DNA from: Monarcha castaneiventris obscurior
Taxonomy: Eukaryota > Chordata > Aves > Passeriformes > Monarchidae
NCBI GenBank assembly: GCA_026261815.1
Contig: JAMPIT010000258.1
Coordinates: forward strand, 12,453,501 to 12,517,500
Direction: 5' to 3'
DNA length: 64,000 bases
Under the pieces are notes generated by a model. It did not search any database. It was not told the DNA's origin and was given only the letters and a program-made list of their open reading frames with translations. The first letter of the stretch is position 1, and the number at the start of each line of letters is the position of its first letter. A program made the translations under genes and the position numbers. Below are positions 36,401 to 48,862 of this stretch, in pieces.

Positions 36401-37273
36401 TTTCTGGCATTTCTTAGGTGAAGCCTTGGAGTAAGATGCTTCAATCTGAAAAGACTGTCCCAAGGGCCACTTATCAGAGTGTGAGGACCCTACACTGTAT
36501 CATATGTGCAAGTAGTATAGAATCCTTCTGGGTTTTTTTCCAAGTCATCCCACAAGCTGGTGAAACCATTGATATAGGAAGGTGAGTAGATTGCACAGTA
36601 TTTGAAAAGAGGTCTGATGATGAGACAGATTCTCAACAGGCTGTAACTATTAGAGTTAAGGTAAGTGCTATTTTTTTGGAAGTGAAACTTCAGCAGCCCA
36701 TGAATGACAGATGCTGGCCATGTTCTTACACTGGCCATGTCCCCTGGATAAAAAATATCTCCCCTGGCACATATAAAAGGCTGGTTGGATGTCATATTTA
36801 GTTAGAGCAGAATATTTTGTTAAAGTGAGGAAAGTAAACTCTTGTCTCTCTGTAGGAGCTGGTGATCAGGAGGCATGACTTACTGTCAGCCATTAAAGGA
36901 AACTTTCCCTCAGTGCAGCTGCTAGAGGATTTTGTACTGAGGTAAATGCAATCAGTACTGCTAATGTAACCACCACTGAGACACCTCAGCTGCCTCTGCT
37001 CGTAAGGTTGTATTCAAAGAATGCTGAATAAATGGAAAAACCTTGTTCAGAAGTCTCAGGCAAGTGGTTATAAAATATCAAAATCCACAGCTCAGATTCT
37101 AGTCTTTTGTTTGCACTGGAGAGGCACTCAGCAGACAAATGTGGTCTCCACAAGCCTATACAAGTCTATACAAGTGCCAGGTCCTTGAGGGCAGCGGGGA
37201 AAGGGGTTGCTGCTGCACTCTGTGTACAGACTTCATTTAGACCTTCCATAGAAATGGTATTTGACCTAAATGT
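30433..37273. other. AT-rich unique non-coding sequence
   Basis: Almost 7 kb without a recognised repeat, exon or RNA gene. Frames up to 101 codons (36490-36795 minus) and several overlapping both-strand frames (31775-32155) lack domains. A direct repeat of CTATACAAGT lies at about 37,155-37,175. Long repeat-free stretches like this can hide conserved enhancers, but nothing in the single sequence identifies one. Confidence 0.5.
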
Positions 37274-37295
37274 AAAAAAAAAAAAAAAAAAAAAA
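37274..37295 (+). repeat. A22 homopolymer
   Basis: About 22 consecutive A, about 40 bp upstream of a CR1 fragment. CR1 elements end in octamers rather than poly(A), so the run is not that element's tail. No retrogene body was recognised upstream. Confidence 0.85.
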
Positions 37296-37337
37296 TTATG
37301 TCTCAGGCACAGAATTCACATTAAATCCTAAAACAAA

Positions 37338-37483
37338 CTGCCTGACAGAGTTCAAGGAGCATTTGGACAATAGCTTCAAGTACATGGCGTGGCTCTTGGG
37401 AATGGTCCTGTGCAGGACCAGGAGCCAGACTCTGTGATCCTTGTGGGTCCCTTCCAACTCAGCTTATTCTGTGATTCTGTGAA
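37338..37483 (+). mobile_element. Short CR1 LINE 3' fragment
   Basis: About 145 bp matching the end of the 15.5-16.5 kb copy: CCTGACAGAGTTCAAG near 37,341, the TGTGGGTCCCTTCCAACTC block near 37,442, and two ATTCTGTG octamers at about 37,466-37,483. Confidence 0.92.
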
Positions 37484-40400
37484 GTTCAATGATGATCAAC
37501 ATCCATGCCATTGGTCACTGCACCTCTCTGCAGTGCCTTTTAATCAGCCTAATTTTATATGAACTGCAGACCCCACACTGCACACACTGCATCTCACTTA
37601 TTAATACAGTGAAACAAAGCAGCAGTGTTATAAGCAACACAATGGTTTAGAGAAAGGAAAAGGAAATAAGAAAAGGAAAAGTAACAAAATGCTTATTATC
37701 AGTGCTGCGATTTTATCAGGAGAAAGAGGCTCTTTAATCTCTAGATAGATGGCAGAGGTTTAATGACTAAACACATGAATATATTTTTCTGATTATTAAA
37801 GAAGCCCCAACCAAAATGAACTTTTTCTTTTCTATGTTGGAGCATCAGTTAAATTTTTTCAGAGTGAAACATCTCACTATCACACAATATTTTCTTAAAT
37901 GTATATTGTCTTATTAACAGTGCCTACTCTGTATGTCTTGTTTTGTAGCTTCTGGCTGTCAGTTATCCACACAGTTATCCTACTCAGCCCTCCCATCCTG
38001 CTCACACCAGCCTGTTAAAACACCACTAGTTTCCTTTCCCTTTGCTCTTTCAGTGTTATTCTTTTTCTCTGGCTGTGCTAATTCCTTCCTCATTCTTACT
38101 GCCTGCAGTGCGATGAGTTCACAGTGCTGGGGTGTTTTAGGAGATGAATGTTGCAGCCTGTGAGCTTGATCCATGTTCAACCATAAGCTCTTCCAAATGA
38201 CTCTTCTGCAAAGAGACTTCACTGATCTTGTTAAGCTTAGAGACAGAGAGTAGCACTGGTGTTACAGAGAATACTAATATTTTGACAAAAGGAAGTTTGC
38301 TTCCTCTAGCTCCCATTTTATTTATAGATACTGGCAGTTCCTCTACATGGGATGAACACTTTCTTTATGTAAATTCAGTGGCTGAGACTTGTGAGTGAGA
38401 ACAAAAAAATGATCTATCTGGTGTTGATACCATCACCTTTTTGGAGAGAGGGTCCAGAGTGACAAGTATCATGGTACAGAAGATTATATTAAAAAATGGT
38501 GGACCACTCTTATTCACAAATGCTAGCACGGCCTCACTATCTGTACATGAAAAGAGCAGCAATTTTCATTTTGCTTATCTCTACTTTAAATACAACATAT
38601 TTCACGGGACCCATTATTTCCAGTCATTTTCAAGTTTTCTTCCAGTCTTCTCTGTTTCTAATTCTACACAAGACATCCTCATGAATGATATAAGCCATCT
38701 GTAGTTTATAAAACACCTTTAAGCTATTGTTTTAAAGTTTTATACCTTTTAATGTTTTCCTATTTATTTCCTGCTGATATCAACACATATGCTGCCAAAA
38801 GCAATCTTTAGTGGATACTAACATATTCATATTGAACACTTGATCCAGAAATTTTGCAGATAATAGGCAGAAGGAACATCTGTGAGAAGCAGATAATTTT
38901 TAATATTTATGGATAGCTCATTTCCATGTTGTAATCCTTAAGATGGGAACGGGTTTGTAAGGCTCTGTGCAATGCAAGTCATTTTTCTATATTCCCGTCA
39001 TGGTTAGGTAATGAAGGGAGCTGTGGTTCTGAAGAGGGAACACCAACAAGTTTATTAATTAATGATGGAGAAAAGATCTTTACCATTACTTGAATGAAAT
39101 ACACAATAATTGCGCAAAGAGAAAGATATTGAACATTTTAATACTCAGGATAATTTTTCAAACTGGACAATGTAATCTGGAAGCATGCTTAAAAAGTAAA
39201 CTACATAGTGAGAATAATTAACTTTTTTCTGAACTTCTAAATAGAAACATCTTTTATTATATAAACTCTAAGAACCAGCAATATGATCGAAGCATTACCT
39301 CAACTTTAATAATGATTTACAAATTTTGCTTCTTCATTGACAACTAAGTAAGTAGGTTAAGCCCTTTTCTTGTCAATGGCTTGAAATTCTATGCTATTAT
39401 TTCACTTGGTATAGAAAACTCACCCACCTGAGACAAAAACACTTTCATACTGAATTTTATTCCTACAGCCATAAACATGAAACTGGAGATTCAGAAACCT
39501 GGCTTATGAAGATAGTGAAGATGTGTGAAAGTGGAACTATATTTCTAGTTTTTATTTAATGTCACATTAAGTTTGTGTGGGTTTTTGAACATTGTAAATC
39601 ATAAATGCCTCACCTACTGTTTTTTCATTCCTGCTTTCAACAACCAAAAGTACACCTGATGTAAATCTCTTTCTTTTCACTTATAGGCTTAAAAATTGTT
39701 TTAATTTTATACCTAAATATACCTATTTTATACCTTTTATACCTAAATAATATTTCACTAATAGGAGTAACACCTTGCCTAGCACATTATTTCTTAACAA
39801 TACTGAAGAATGAATGAAAAACCAAGATGAAAATCCTATTTTGAGGCAGCTCCCTGTAGGTCCCCACGTTAATAAAACATATTTAATTTAAAATTTAATT
39901 TAACTTAATTTAAACTTTATAAAATTTACGGTTTTCTGACAAAAGGAAGCATAATCAGACTGTCTTGTTTGTCTGTTAACCTTGGCAATTCAAAATGGAT
40001 TTTTGCCCTCAGGGCATGTTTGTGATCTCTTGCACACCACCTTGACAGAACAGACCTAGTGTCCAAGGATCAAATGGGTTAGTTTTAGCATGGATGAAAA
40101 AATTCACATTTGGAGCTGGAGTTTTGATTGTTTTTCACCCTTGCCTACCAACTGCAACAAAGAGGTCAATTGTTTTTTCTAAACAGTTTTCTAACAGATT
40201 TTTCAGTACAATCATCCATGTTTGAAATTGCATATAGATGAAGTTCTTGTAGATGAAAGTGAAACCGTGTGTCTTGGACTCCAGTGCATTCTCTATTTAA
40301 CAACAGTAAAAATGACTTCACAAACTCAGGGCTTCTCATTTCCCTTTACTGTGCCCAAGTCTTAAATCTTTTTTGAAACAGTGCTCTTTCCAATAGTTCT

Positions 40401-42819
40401 TAGCCTGAAAGGTTTAATAAAACATATAGATATTAACAAAGCATAAAAAGCAAAAAACCAAAATCAGTAAGCCATTCACTGAAACAAACACACTACGTGG
40501 TATTAAGCTTACACACCCATATGTAAACTTCTGTGAGGGCTATGAAAGCTGATCCTTACTGAACCATCCTATGGGCAAATATATATATTGCTTTATAGAG
40601 AGGTACTGTCTTTTCTGAAAATCAAATGGATGGAGCTGAATCTTTTTTGTTTTAAGAAATATTTCATTGCTTGTGGAAACGAAGAGGCTGAAGTACAAAA
40701 AGGGAAGAATTCCAGCTTCTACAAACAGGCTCGTTGACCAAATATCTCCTTCAAGCGGCATTTGCAAAGGGCTGCAGCTTAGAAATACTTAGAATGCAAT
40801 TAGAAGGCAGTGGTGAGGATCCAAACTGGAGTGAACAAAGGCTGAGATGCAGGAGAAAGTTTCTATCACCATTTTAAGTTTGCTTCTCACACTCTTAACA
40901 GCTGCCTTGTCATTCACATGAAGTCTGAGTGGATTAGAAGGATTATCAAAGGCAGTATGCCTTCTAATTCTGCTTCAAAGCTAATCAAAATTGGGTACAC
41001 ATGCAGCTATCCAACGCCAGCATCAATCAGAGTGTGACTGACACTGACACTCCCTGAACTAACTCCAGGATATTGCCCTACTGAGCACAGAACTATGCAT
41101 CTCAAAATTCCCACTCCCATGAGACTCACCTGGACAAAAAAACCTCTAGCAATTCAAATTCAGAACAGTTTTTTAAAATATATGACCAAAGCCGAGTTCA
41201 ATTTTCAGCAAGAACGGCACATACTGAAATATGCCACTTTCAACAAACAGCTGAGATTTCCCAGGGACACCATCTTTTCACACACCAACCTAACTGGATA
41301 TTGCTTATCTTAGGGGATCAAATGAGATTCTGCTCCTGGTGTTATATCTCCAAGTAAACATGTGGTAAACAAAGGAAAAAACCAAAGACACCAGACCTTA
41401 GACTGAGACTGCTGCAGAATACTTGGAGCCTGGTACATGCATATGAATGTATTTAGAGTGTCTTTCAGCCTTGGCTTCATTTCAGGTTTATTCAGAATTT
41501 CTTCTGAACTTTTAATTCAGTAACAGTATCAGCAGCTCTTCTCTACTTTTCCCTTTAACAAAGATCTCAAAAGACAGACTGAATCTTTAGTCAGAATATA
41601 TTCTGACCCCAGCCCTTTGTGGGAAACAGAAAGGAGTGCATTGTTAATTGTTAATTGTTAATGCAATTAACATTAAAAGAAAGAGGCAACAAACACCTAC
41701 ATTAAAGAACAAAATCTTTATGACATCTAGAGAAAGCCCACAATAAAAGTTAAATGCCCATACCTTCAGAAAAACAGCAAAGCCTATGAAATATTATTTA
41801 TAATTGTGAATAATATGAGGAAAATCAAGTAAATAAGAGACATTTTTAGCAAACATTGAAGTCAATCAACATGTGGCTGACATCAAATGTTCAGGCACCA
41901 GGAGAAGCTACCTGAACTAAAAACTGTGATGCAAAGCCAAGAAACATTAACAATTACCAGAATATATCAAACAAGAAATCCACTGATAAATGTAGGGTTA
42001 AAATGTATTAAACTAAGTGGATTTCTAAAGTGTCTACAAATGTCAGCTGCTTAGTGATGTTGCATTTGTCACCAGTACAGTTGTCTTGGCAAGGAAGATT
42101 ATGTTTGTTTCCTTCATTACAGAATTTAAACTTATTACTGGAGAAGTTTCCTGACATAAATGCTTACCCATTTGTGTCTTCAATATATATTTAGGAATCA
42201 TCCAGGATAATGATCCTATTGGTGCAGTGTTGTCACATGACAAATTTGATCCAAAAGTCATACATAAGGTAAAAATAGCAAAGCTTCATTTTCTTTGTAC
42301 ATACTGGAGGTAAGGTACTGGAACTGGCTCTTGTAAGATCTCAATAAAAATATAGTTCACAAGGCAGGTAGAAATCTCAGAAAGAACTTATAAAGGAATT
42401 ACCAAAATGACCCTGACATTAGAAAATAATTTTTTTTATGCAAGACTAAGTTTGATGTATTCAGTTGGTTAAGAAAAAAAAAATTAAGGCAATGGGATTA
42501 CTTTTTATATGTAGTTACAGAAGGAGAAGATTTCCAGTAATCAAGGGCTATCTACCTTTAATTATCAAGATGTAACAAAATCCAAGGATTAGAGGTTGAA
42601 GCTGGACCATTATTTTTTGTTTTGCCTTCCTCAGCACCATTATCAAGATTATTTTCTAGGCTTATCGAGGCATATTTCATCTAATTAATTTCCTACCATT
42701 GCAAAGGCATTAGGGATTAGTTCCAGTCTTTGCCTATAGCATGGCTAAACCTCATGAGGTCTACAATTCTTTGCTATAATGAACACCTTTAAGTCTAGAA
42801 TAAAGCCTTGGTAAACCCT
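37484..42819. other. AT-rich unique non-coding sequence with small internal repeats
   Basis: Three copies of TTTTATACC lie at 39705, 39726 and 39735, the outer two extending to TTTTATACCTAAATA. About 39,880-39,930 is an AATTTAA-rich tract. A GTTAATT tandem with a hairpin lies at 41,640-41,671 (listed separately). Frames are 60-87 codons and unassigned; no exon recognised. Confidence 0.5.
41640..41671. repeat. (GTTAATT)3 with an 8 bp inverted repeat
   Basis: Three 7-base units GTTAATT run directly into a palindrome: GTTAATTG (41650-41657), loop TTAATG, CAATTAAC (41664-41671). Confidence 0.85.
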
Positions 42820-42865
42820 AATGACCTGGTACAGATGATCTGAGGATCCCTTCTGGCTTCAAACA
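42820..42865 (+). mobile_element. Relic of an old CR1 3' end
   Basis: The words ATGACCTGGTACAGATGATC and TGAGGATCCCTTCTGGC appear in the order seen at the 3' end of older sauropsid CR1 subfamilies (TGACC...GATGATCTGAGGTCCCTTCTGGC). The octamer tail has decayed and the upstream body cannot be followed. Confidence 0.5.
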
Positions 42866-45129
42866 CCAGGAAACTTTGCAATCATTTCAGAAATCATATT
42901 TATTAACCTATGCTGTGCTTGATATATAAGCCACCTAGCACAGGTGATCAAAGAGAGATGTCCCCCTTGAGCCAAGAGAATATTTTAGAGAAGAGAATAA
43001 GAAATAAGTGGTAGTTAACTGAAGCACTCCCTAAATCCCTGTATCATGAAGCACTCCATTAAAATGTTACTTTGAATCCCTAACAAGCTTCAATCAAGGC
43101 AGACCGTATTCTTAGCCCCCAGTCCTATAAGCACCTAATCCTACAGGAGTTCCACATGGGTGCTCCTCTGTCTTTGGCCTGAAGTGTGAAGGATCTCATT
43201 ATTAGTAGTGGGGCTACCAGGAAAGAAGCCAAGTCAGTTCTCACTCCTGAAACACAACACCTTGAGAGCTGAGGGAATGCACTCTGTTACAAACAGGTTA
43301 GTCCTCCTCTCCAGCAAGGAAGTAACGAGCTTTCCTTTTGGTAATTGTAAATGAAAACTAAGTTTTGTCAAAAAGGAAATGGACTATGTGTTCCAGAGAA
43401 AAGGAACGGATACCCGGGTCATAGGGAAGAGATGGCATCACAAGGAATGGGGTCTCAGAGAATGAACCTGAAAAATTCTGGGGTCAATTTGCTATATTTA
43501 CTCTCCACATTTGTAAGGAGTACCAGGATTTTATCCAGTAAATTGTATTCAACATTTTTGCTTGACTGAAGTCTATGCAAACTTTAGATTTACAGAATTT
43601 TAATTTTTATGGATAACCAATCTAAAATCACCAGCATTTTCCTGATGTGAACTTGAGAAGGCTCAAGATGAAGATAAGTGTTTTTTTGCAATGCTGTTTC
43701 CTCCTCTATATTAACACAGATGTTTATAAACTTACAAGAAAGTTGTAATTTTTTGTGCTGAATACAGCCTCTTAAAGAATTTAATTTTTCATTGAGACAG
43801 CACCCTTATATTGAATACTAAATGTTCATGATTAGCAATATTTAAATAAACTTCTTACTGATGATAAGTGGCTACATAACAGACACATATCAATGTGATG
43901 GGTTCAAAATTTCATTTAATGTATTTTGGGTATTCAGTTAGTTTTTAACCAGCACTGTACTGTGCTGCTGCTTGAAACATCTGTTCTAAGATTTTTGGGC
44001 TGGTGAAAAGCATAAAAAATGCAACAACTATGTTTTAAATACATAACCCCCAAGGTGTTACTGCACGTATCTACTTAATGTTAAAATCTATGTAATAAAT
44101 TACCTACTTTGACTTTCACAGGTGTTAAATAGGTAAAATTTTATTATTTGCCATGTAATCAGGAGAGATTAAATATCTTAATAAGACTCAATTAAAATCA
44201 TCAGATATTTATGATACTCATTGTAAAGGTTCATAAAAAATAACCTGCCACTATTTATAGCTCTCCTCAGATGACAATGTTTCTGAAACAGACTGAACCA
44301 TCACTGCCACTCGCAAGAATCTAAGAACAGGATTATTTAACTTTCTGGAAAGTAAAGTACAAAAGTGAAGTCAAATAGATGGTCAGTGAATCAATTATTA
44401 GTTGGGTAACCAAGTGAACAAATTCTGTGGAAAGCAAAACACTGCTGCTGTCCCCCAGCAACAAGAAATTCCCCCTTAATGTATACTAACTCATCTTATT
44501 ATCAATTATCCAAACAAACATGCATGTGTAATGACCTTCATTGATGAAAATTATTACAGCACTATAGAGGGGCAGAATACAATTTTTGTGATCTTTTGTC
44601 TTTGTAGTATTGATTAAATGAAGATGATAGCCTCCTAGAATGAAGCGTACCTGTGCTTTTCAGTCCTCATTTCAAAGACTTATATTGTATAAATTATAAT
44701 TGGGAGGTAACTGAGAACCATGGTTTCTTATTAAACTATCAGTTCCAAGAGAAATTTGAACTTCAAAAATTCCTTTCTTCTGTGTTTATTGTATATGTGG
44801 ATCAAAAAAAGAACTGTCTGGGAACAAGTCGTCTTTGAGTAAGTCAGCATGAATTCTCTCTTTCACACAAGCCACCCACCCAACATTAGAAACCTATGAA
44901 AAGATTAATAGGATACTAGACCTTTATATCCAGCAGTTCTTCTGTAGATAATCTAAATTTTAAAAATAGATATTGAGATAAATATGCTGAGAAGAGAAAA
45001 ATAGCACGTGTGAGAAATGCTTGTGCAATCCAGGAAAGTATCTCCTTTTCTGCTTTTTTTTTTATTTCATAAAGTTATCATCTCACAATATCCACAGCAA
45101 CAATAACTGGTTGAAGAGGATTGACGTTA
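42866..45129. other. AT-rich unique non-coding sequence
   Basis: No gene or repeat recognised. A 72-codon plus frame at 43351-43569 lies in a slightly GC-richer stretch (43,060-43,480) and has no domain. Confidence 0.55.
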
Positions 45130-45270
45130 TCATAGAGCATCCCAGTTTGGAAGGGACCAACGAGAATCATGGAGTCCAGCTCCCAGCCCTGCACAGGACA
45201 TCCCCAAGAGTTACACCATATGCCTCAGAGCATTGTCCAAACACTTCTTGAACTCTGGCTGGCTGGTGCT
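45130..45270 (-). mobile_element. Short CR1 LINE 3' fragment, inverted
   Basis: About 140 bp matching the left end of the inverted copy at 28.1 kb: TCATAGAGCAT, then TTTGGAAGGGACCAACGAG, CTGCACAGGACATCCCCAAG, and CTTGAACTCTGGCTGGCTGG. Similarity stops at about 45,270. The terminal octamers are reduced to one degenerate copy. Confidence 0.92.
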
Positions 45271-48200
45271 TAGGTGATAAACGCCTGAGCATCACCAAGT
45301 GAATGTTTAGCATAAAAAAACCCCCTCACTATCAAGAAAATATTACCACAATTGCACAGAAAATTAATATTACTGGTTAATTATCACCATCAGAAAGGCT
45401 TTATTTATGCATTTGTTTATTTATTTATTTTTCCCCTTAGGAGTGAAGAGCAGCTGTTCTGAGAGTCATGAGTGCTGGAGTGTGAGCAATGCATGGCTAT
45501 CTGCCATAAGTGAGACCTGGTGCTGTTGCTGTGACTTATCGTCAACAAGTGAGAGATAGTGTGATTTAGCAGTGGCATGAATGGCTGTCTCAGGGCTGGT
45601 ACTTCAAAACATTCATTACCAAATTGCTATTTTGAAGGCTCAGAAAAGGGGAAAGCATCTGCTCAGCAGAGGTGTGGCATTGTTTTATAGGAATTCGTGC
45701 CAGCACAAACCTTCCCTTTCAGTGACAGTATTTCTCAGATCCTCTGTGGATTTGTGCACATACAGTTATTTAAGAAAAGGACGGAGACAAGGAATCAAGG
45801 TCATTATGAGACGTAATGAGGTCAAAAGCAATCTGTAATTCTCTCCTCATCTGCTCTGCTGCAGAATGGCAGAGAATAGCTGTAGGCATACTTAGCTAGG
45901 TTTTGTTTTCACTGAAAGAGGGAGTGGCAAACTGCTGAGATCACAAAAGGGATATTTTTTTAAACACAGCATCTACCGAATAACTTCTCAGATAGAGAAT
46001 AACTTCTCTTACCTTTTCAGTCTGCAAATGCCCTGCTTCCCAGCTGATCTTGGAGGAGCACAGAGAAGAGTGTGGCCTTTATTTTATGATATGTACCCAA
46101 TGAACTTGCAACATTTCTTTTAGAGATGAATTCTGTTTTTACAACTTCCACCTTAGTAGCAAGATTGCAAAGTGATAAAGGGAAGTCTCCATACAGATGT
46201 ATCTAAACTGAAGTGCAAAATGAAACTCATGCAGAACATACCACCCTGTTAAGTGAAGTCAGCAGCTGACTGTGAATGTTCCTGGGTACACACAGAAGCT
46301 ATTCTGGAGCTGCACGATTATATAGGGCTTGAAACACTATGATATTTCTCTTCCTGCATGAAATCGCAATGCAAAATGGAAACTGCTTGAGTCTATGGAT
46401 AACAGAAGATGCAGTTAGCTCCTTGTTCTCCCAGATGATGTCCAGGAACTGGGAGTTTCTTCTAACCAGCACAAATTACAATCAGAAGTAGAATAGACAC
46501 AATTTTTAACTTGACAACAGAATATTAGGACTTGGTTTTAGGAATCTCTTTGAAAGGAAAGTAACTGTGATGAGCACTGTTGATAAAACTTTCCTACTTG
46601 GACACTGTCACATTTATAACTTGTGGTTAGCAAAGGCTTCTGGATTCTCCTGTATAAGAATATAAAAATCCTTAATATGTCATTTTTCATTGAGAGACTG
46701 CAAGTAATCCACACATGGTAGGATTAAACATTTTTGTTTGGCTTGTGAAATTTTAGGATATGACTATTCCTATTTTAAAATTCAATGAAATAAAATAGCT
46801 ATTTTAGGTTTCGATGCAGACATTTCTTAAAGATCCTCCCTTCCAGAACTAAAATGGCATTTTACATGCATGAGGAATAACAAACCTAGTCAAATCAGAC
46901 CTAAAGGGTGGCCATATTTCCAATCTTTAATTTTGTTTTGATGTCCTGCTCCCCCATCTCATTTTTCATTTGCAGTGCATGAGAATTTTCTTTTCCTACT
47001 GCAGTTTCTTAATGACTCAGTGTTCTATTGCTCTTTCTTAGTAAGCTTAAAATGTAAAAGATTTATAGACCAGGATTTTTTTAATTGGTTCCACTATTTT
47101 CCTCAAGAAAGGAGGAATGATGTCTGGCATTTTTCATTTGGACACAGTGCACTTTTATTGAAAGTTAAAGATAATGGGTTTGGCAGTTCCTTTTTAATCC
47201 AATCTACTGCTTCGTGTCCTCCAAAAAAAAATTGGAGAACATGGCCACAGTTGGCATTTTGTGATAGAGTCCATTTTTCTTCTATTGAGGATGCAAACAG
47301 TGGCTGACATTCCTCAATTAGGTCCTCTTTTTTCCTATTGATAATGAATTCTTTTATGTGGCTTTCACTTTAAGCTGCTCTATAACATGGACTGCTCAAT
47401 ACAGTGAGTCTGACAAGTAACTAAGCTGATAATGTGAATAGCTGTTTGTCATAATTTCATAGAATTTCCTGTAATTGCAAATGACACCATCCTTTGTTCT
47501 AATACATATAGCTGAGAAATTTGGATTTATTTGTGTAACACTCAATAAAATCATTCCTTTACCATAACGCAGACAATTATAATAAGAAATTTTTTCCCTA
47601 CTGTTTAGTAACTATTTTTACAGACAATTAAATTACACTAATGAATAGATTAATCAACTTTAATGTGAATCAATACACTTGTTTTCACTATATTTTATTT
47701 AACAGCAAAATAGTCAACTTCACACATACGTGTAGTAAAATATCTACTATTTATATCAATGTCTATTATTCAATTAATCCACTTTTTATGGATAATCAAT
47801 CTGCATTAATTTGGCTAGGGTGTTCACTAATCAGATTAGGGATGTGCACATGCACAAATCAATTGTCTTTTAAAAGGCATACTAGAGGAATCACACAGCA
47901 CATGCTATGCTGATTGTGCCCATCTTTTCAGTAGAAATAAGAAGAATAAAAAAGTTATTGCTATGCTGCAATCTGAAAGCTTTCACAATTTTCTTTTATT
48001 TCCTGCTCCGTCTGTTAGATATATTTATGCAACTGTCCTAATAGATGTGTTACAAATAAACTTGTAAAGAAGTTTTCTCTGATGTCTATTTTGAGAAAAC
48101 CTGAAAGCATGAGATTCCTTATTGAATTCACTTTAAAGTCTAGTTCTTATTTTCCCCAGCAGCAGTATCAAGGGTTTTTTATTGGCATGTTCATTGATTC

Positions 48201-48838
48201 AAAAAGTTTTCAAAGAACTAAAATCATCTTATTGTGGCCGTGCAACAAAATGATCTGCCTTAAAATACGGTTTTATGGTCTTTGACCTAAGGACCTATCA
48301 TGCTAAGAAATGAGAAAAAGGCCCAAGATTCTTTAGACAGAATGGCTGTGCTATGGATTCAGAATAATTTGATGGTCAGCCCCCAGTAATGCACCCTTCC
48401 ATCTTTGCTTTAGTGTAACTTCCCTCATCAATGCTGCCTTCACCAAAAGATGAGGTTGCCTTAAGCTCTTGTGCTGTCCCTGCTCATTCATTCACATGAC
48501 AAAGCAACTGAACTACTTCTCAATGCCACGCAGTCAAGGAGAACTGGGATGGCTTTTAACAATCTTACACCTCTCAGGATCAGATTTAAACATAATCTAT
48601 CAGTCTTTGGAAAGCATCTGGGTTTAAGTGATCAGTAGGCAACATTACGTCATATTTAGACTGTAGTGGGAAGTTGCTATTAATAGTTTACTTGGAACAT
48701 ACCATAACCAAGAGCCTTAATGGGTTCTCTGACCAGTATGAGATTTGTCTAAGCAAGGACTAATCAAACTAAAATAACATCCAGGCTAATGCAAATAATT
48801 TTCTGATTAAGAACCAGATTCTCCAGTAGATGACTGGC
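45271..48838. other. AT-rich unique non-coding sequence
   Basis: Contains a TTTA-rich microsatellite at 45401-45432. A 110-codon plus frame (46975-47307) and others of 67-90 codons are unassigned. No exon or RNA gene recognised. Confidence 0.55.
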
Positions 48839-48862
48839 AAAAAAAAAAAAAAAAAAAAAAAA
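48839..48862 (+). repeat. A24 homopolymer with A/G-rich extension
   Basis: About 24 consecutive A, then GGAAAAAGAAAAAAGAAAG to about 48,885. It could be the tail of a very old retrocopy, but nothing upstream is recognisable. Confidence 0.85.

Noticed and set aside
37274..37483. A22 run plus CR1 fragment as one retroelement with a poly(A) tail
   Set aside because: The A run lies upstream of the fragment on the same strand, and CR1 ends in octamers rather than poly(A).
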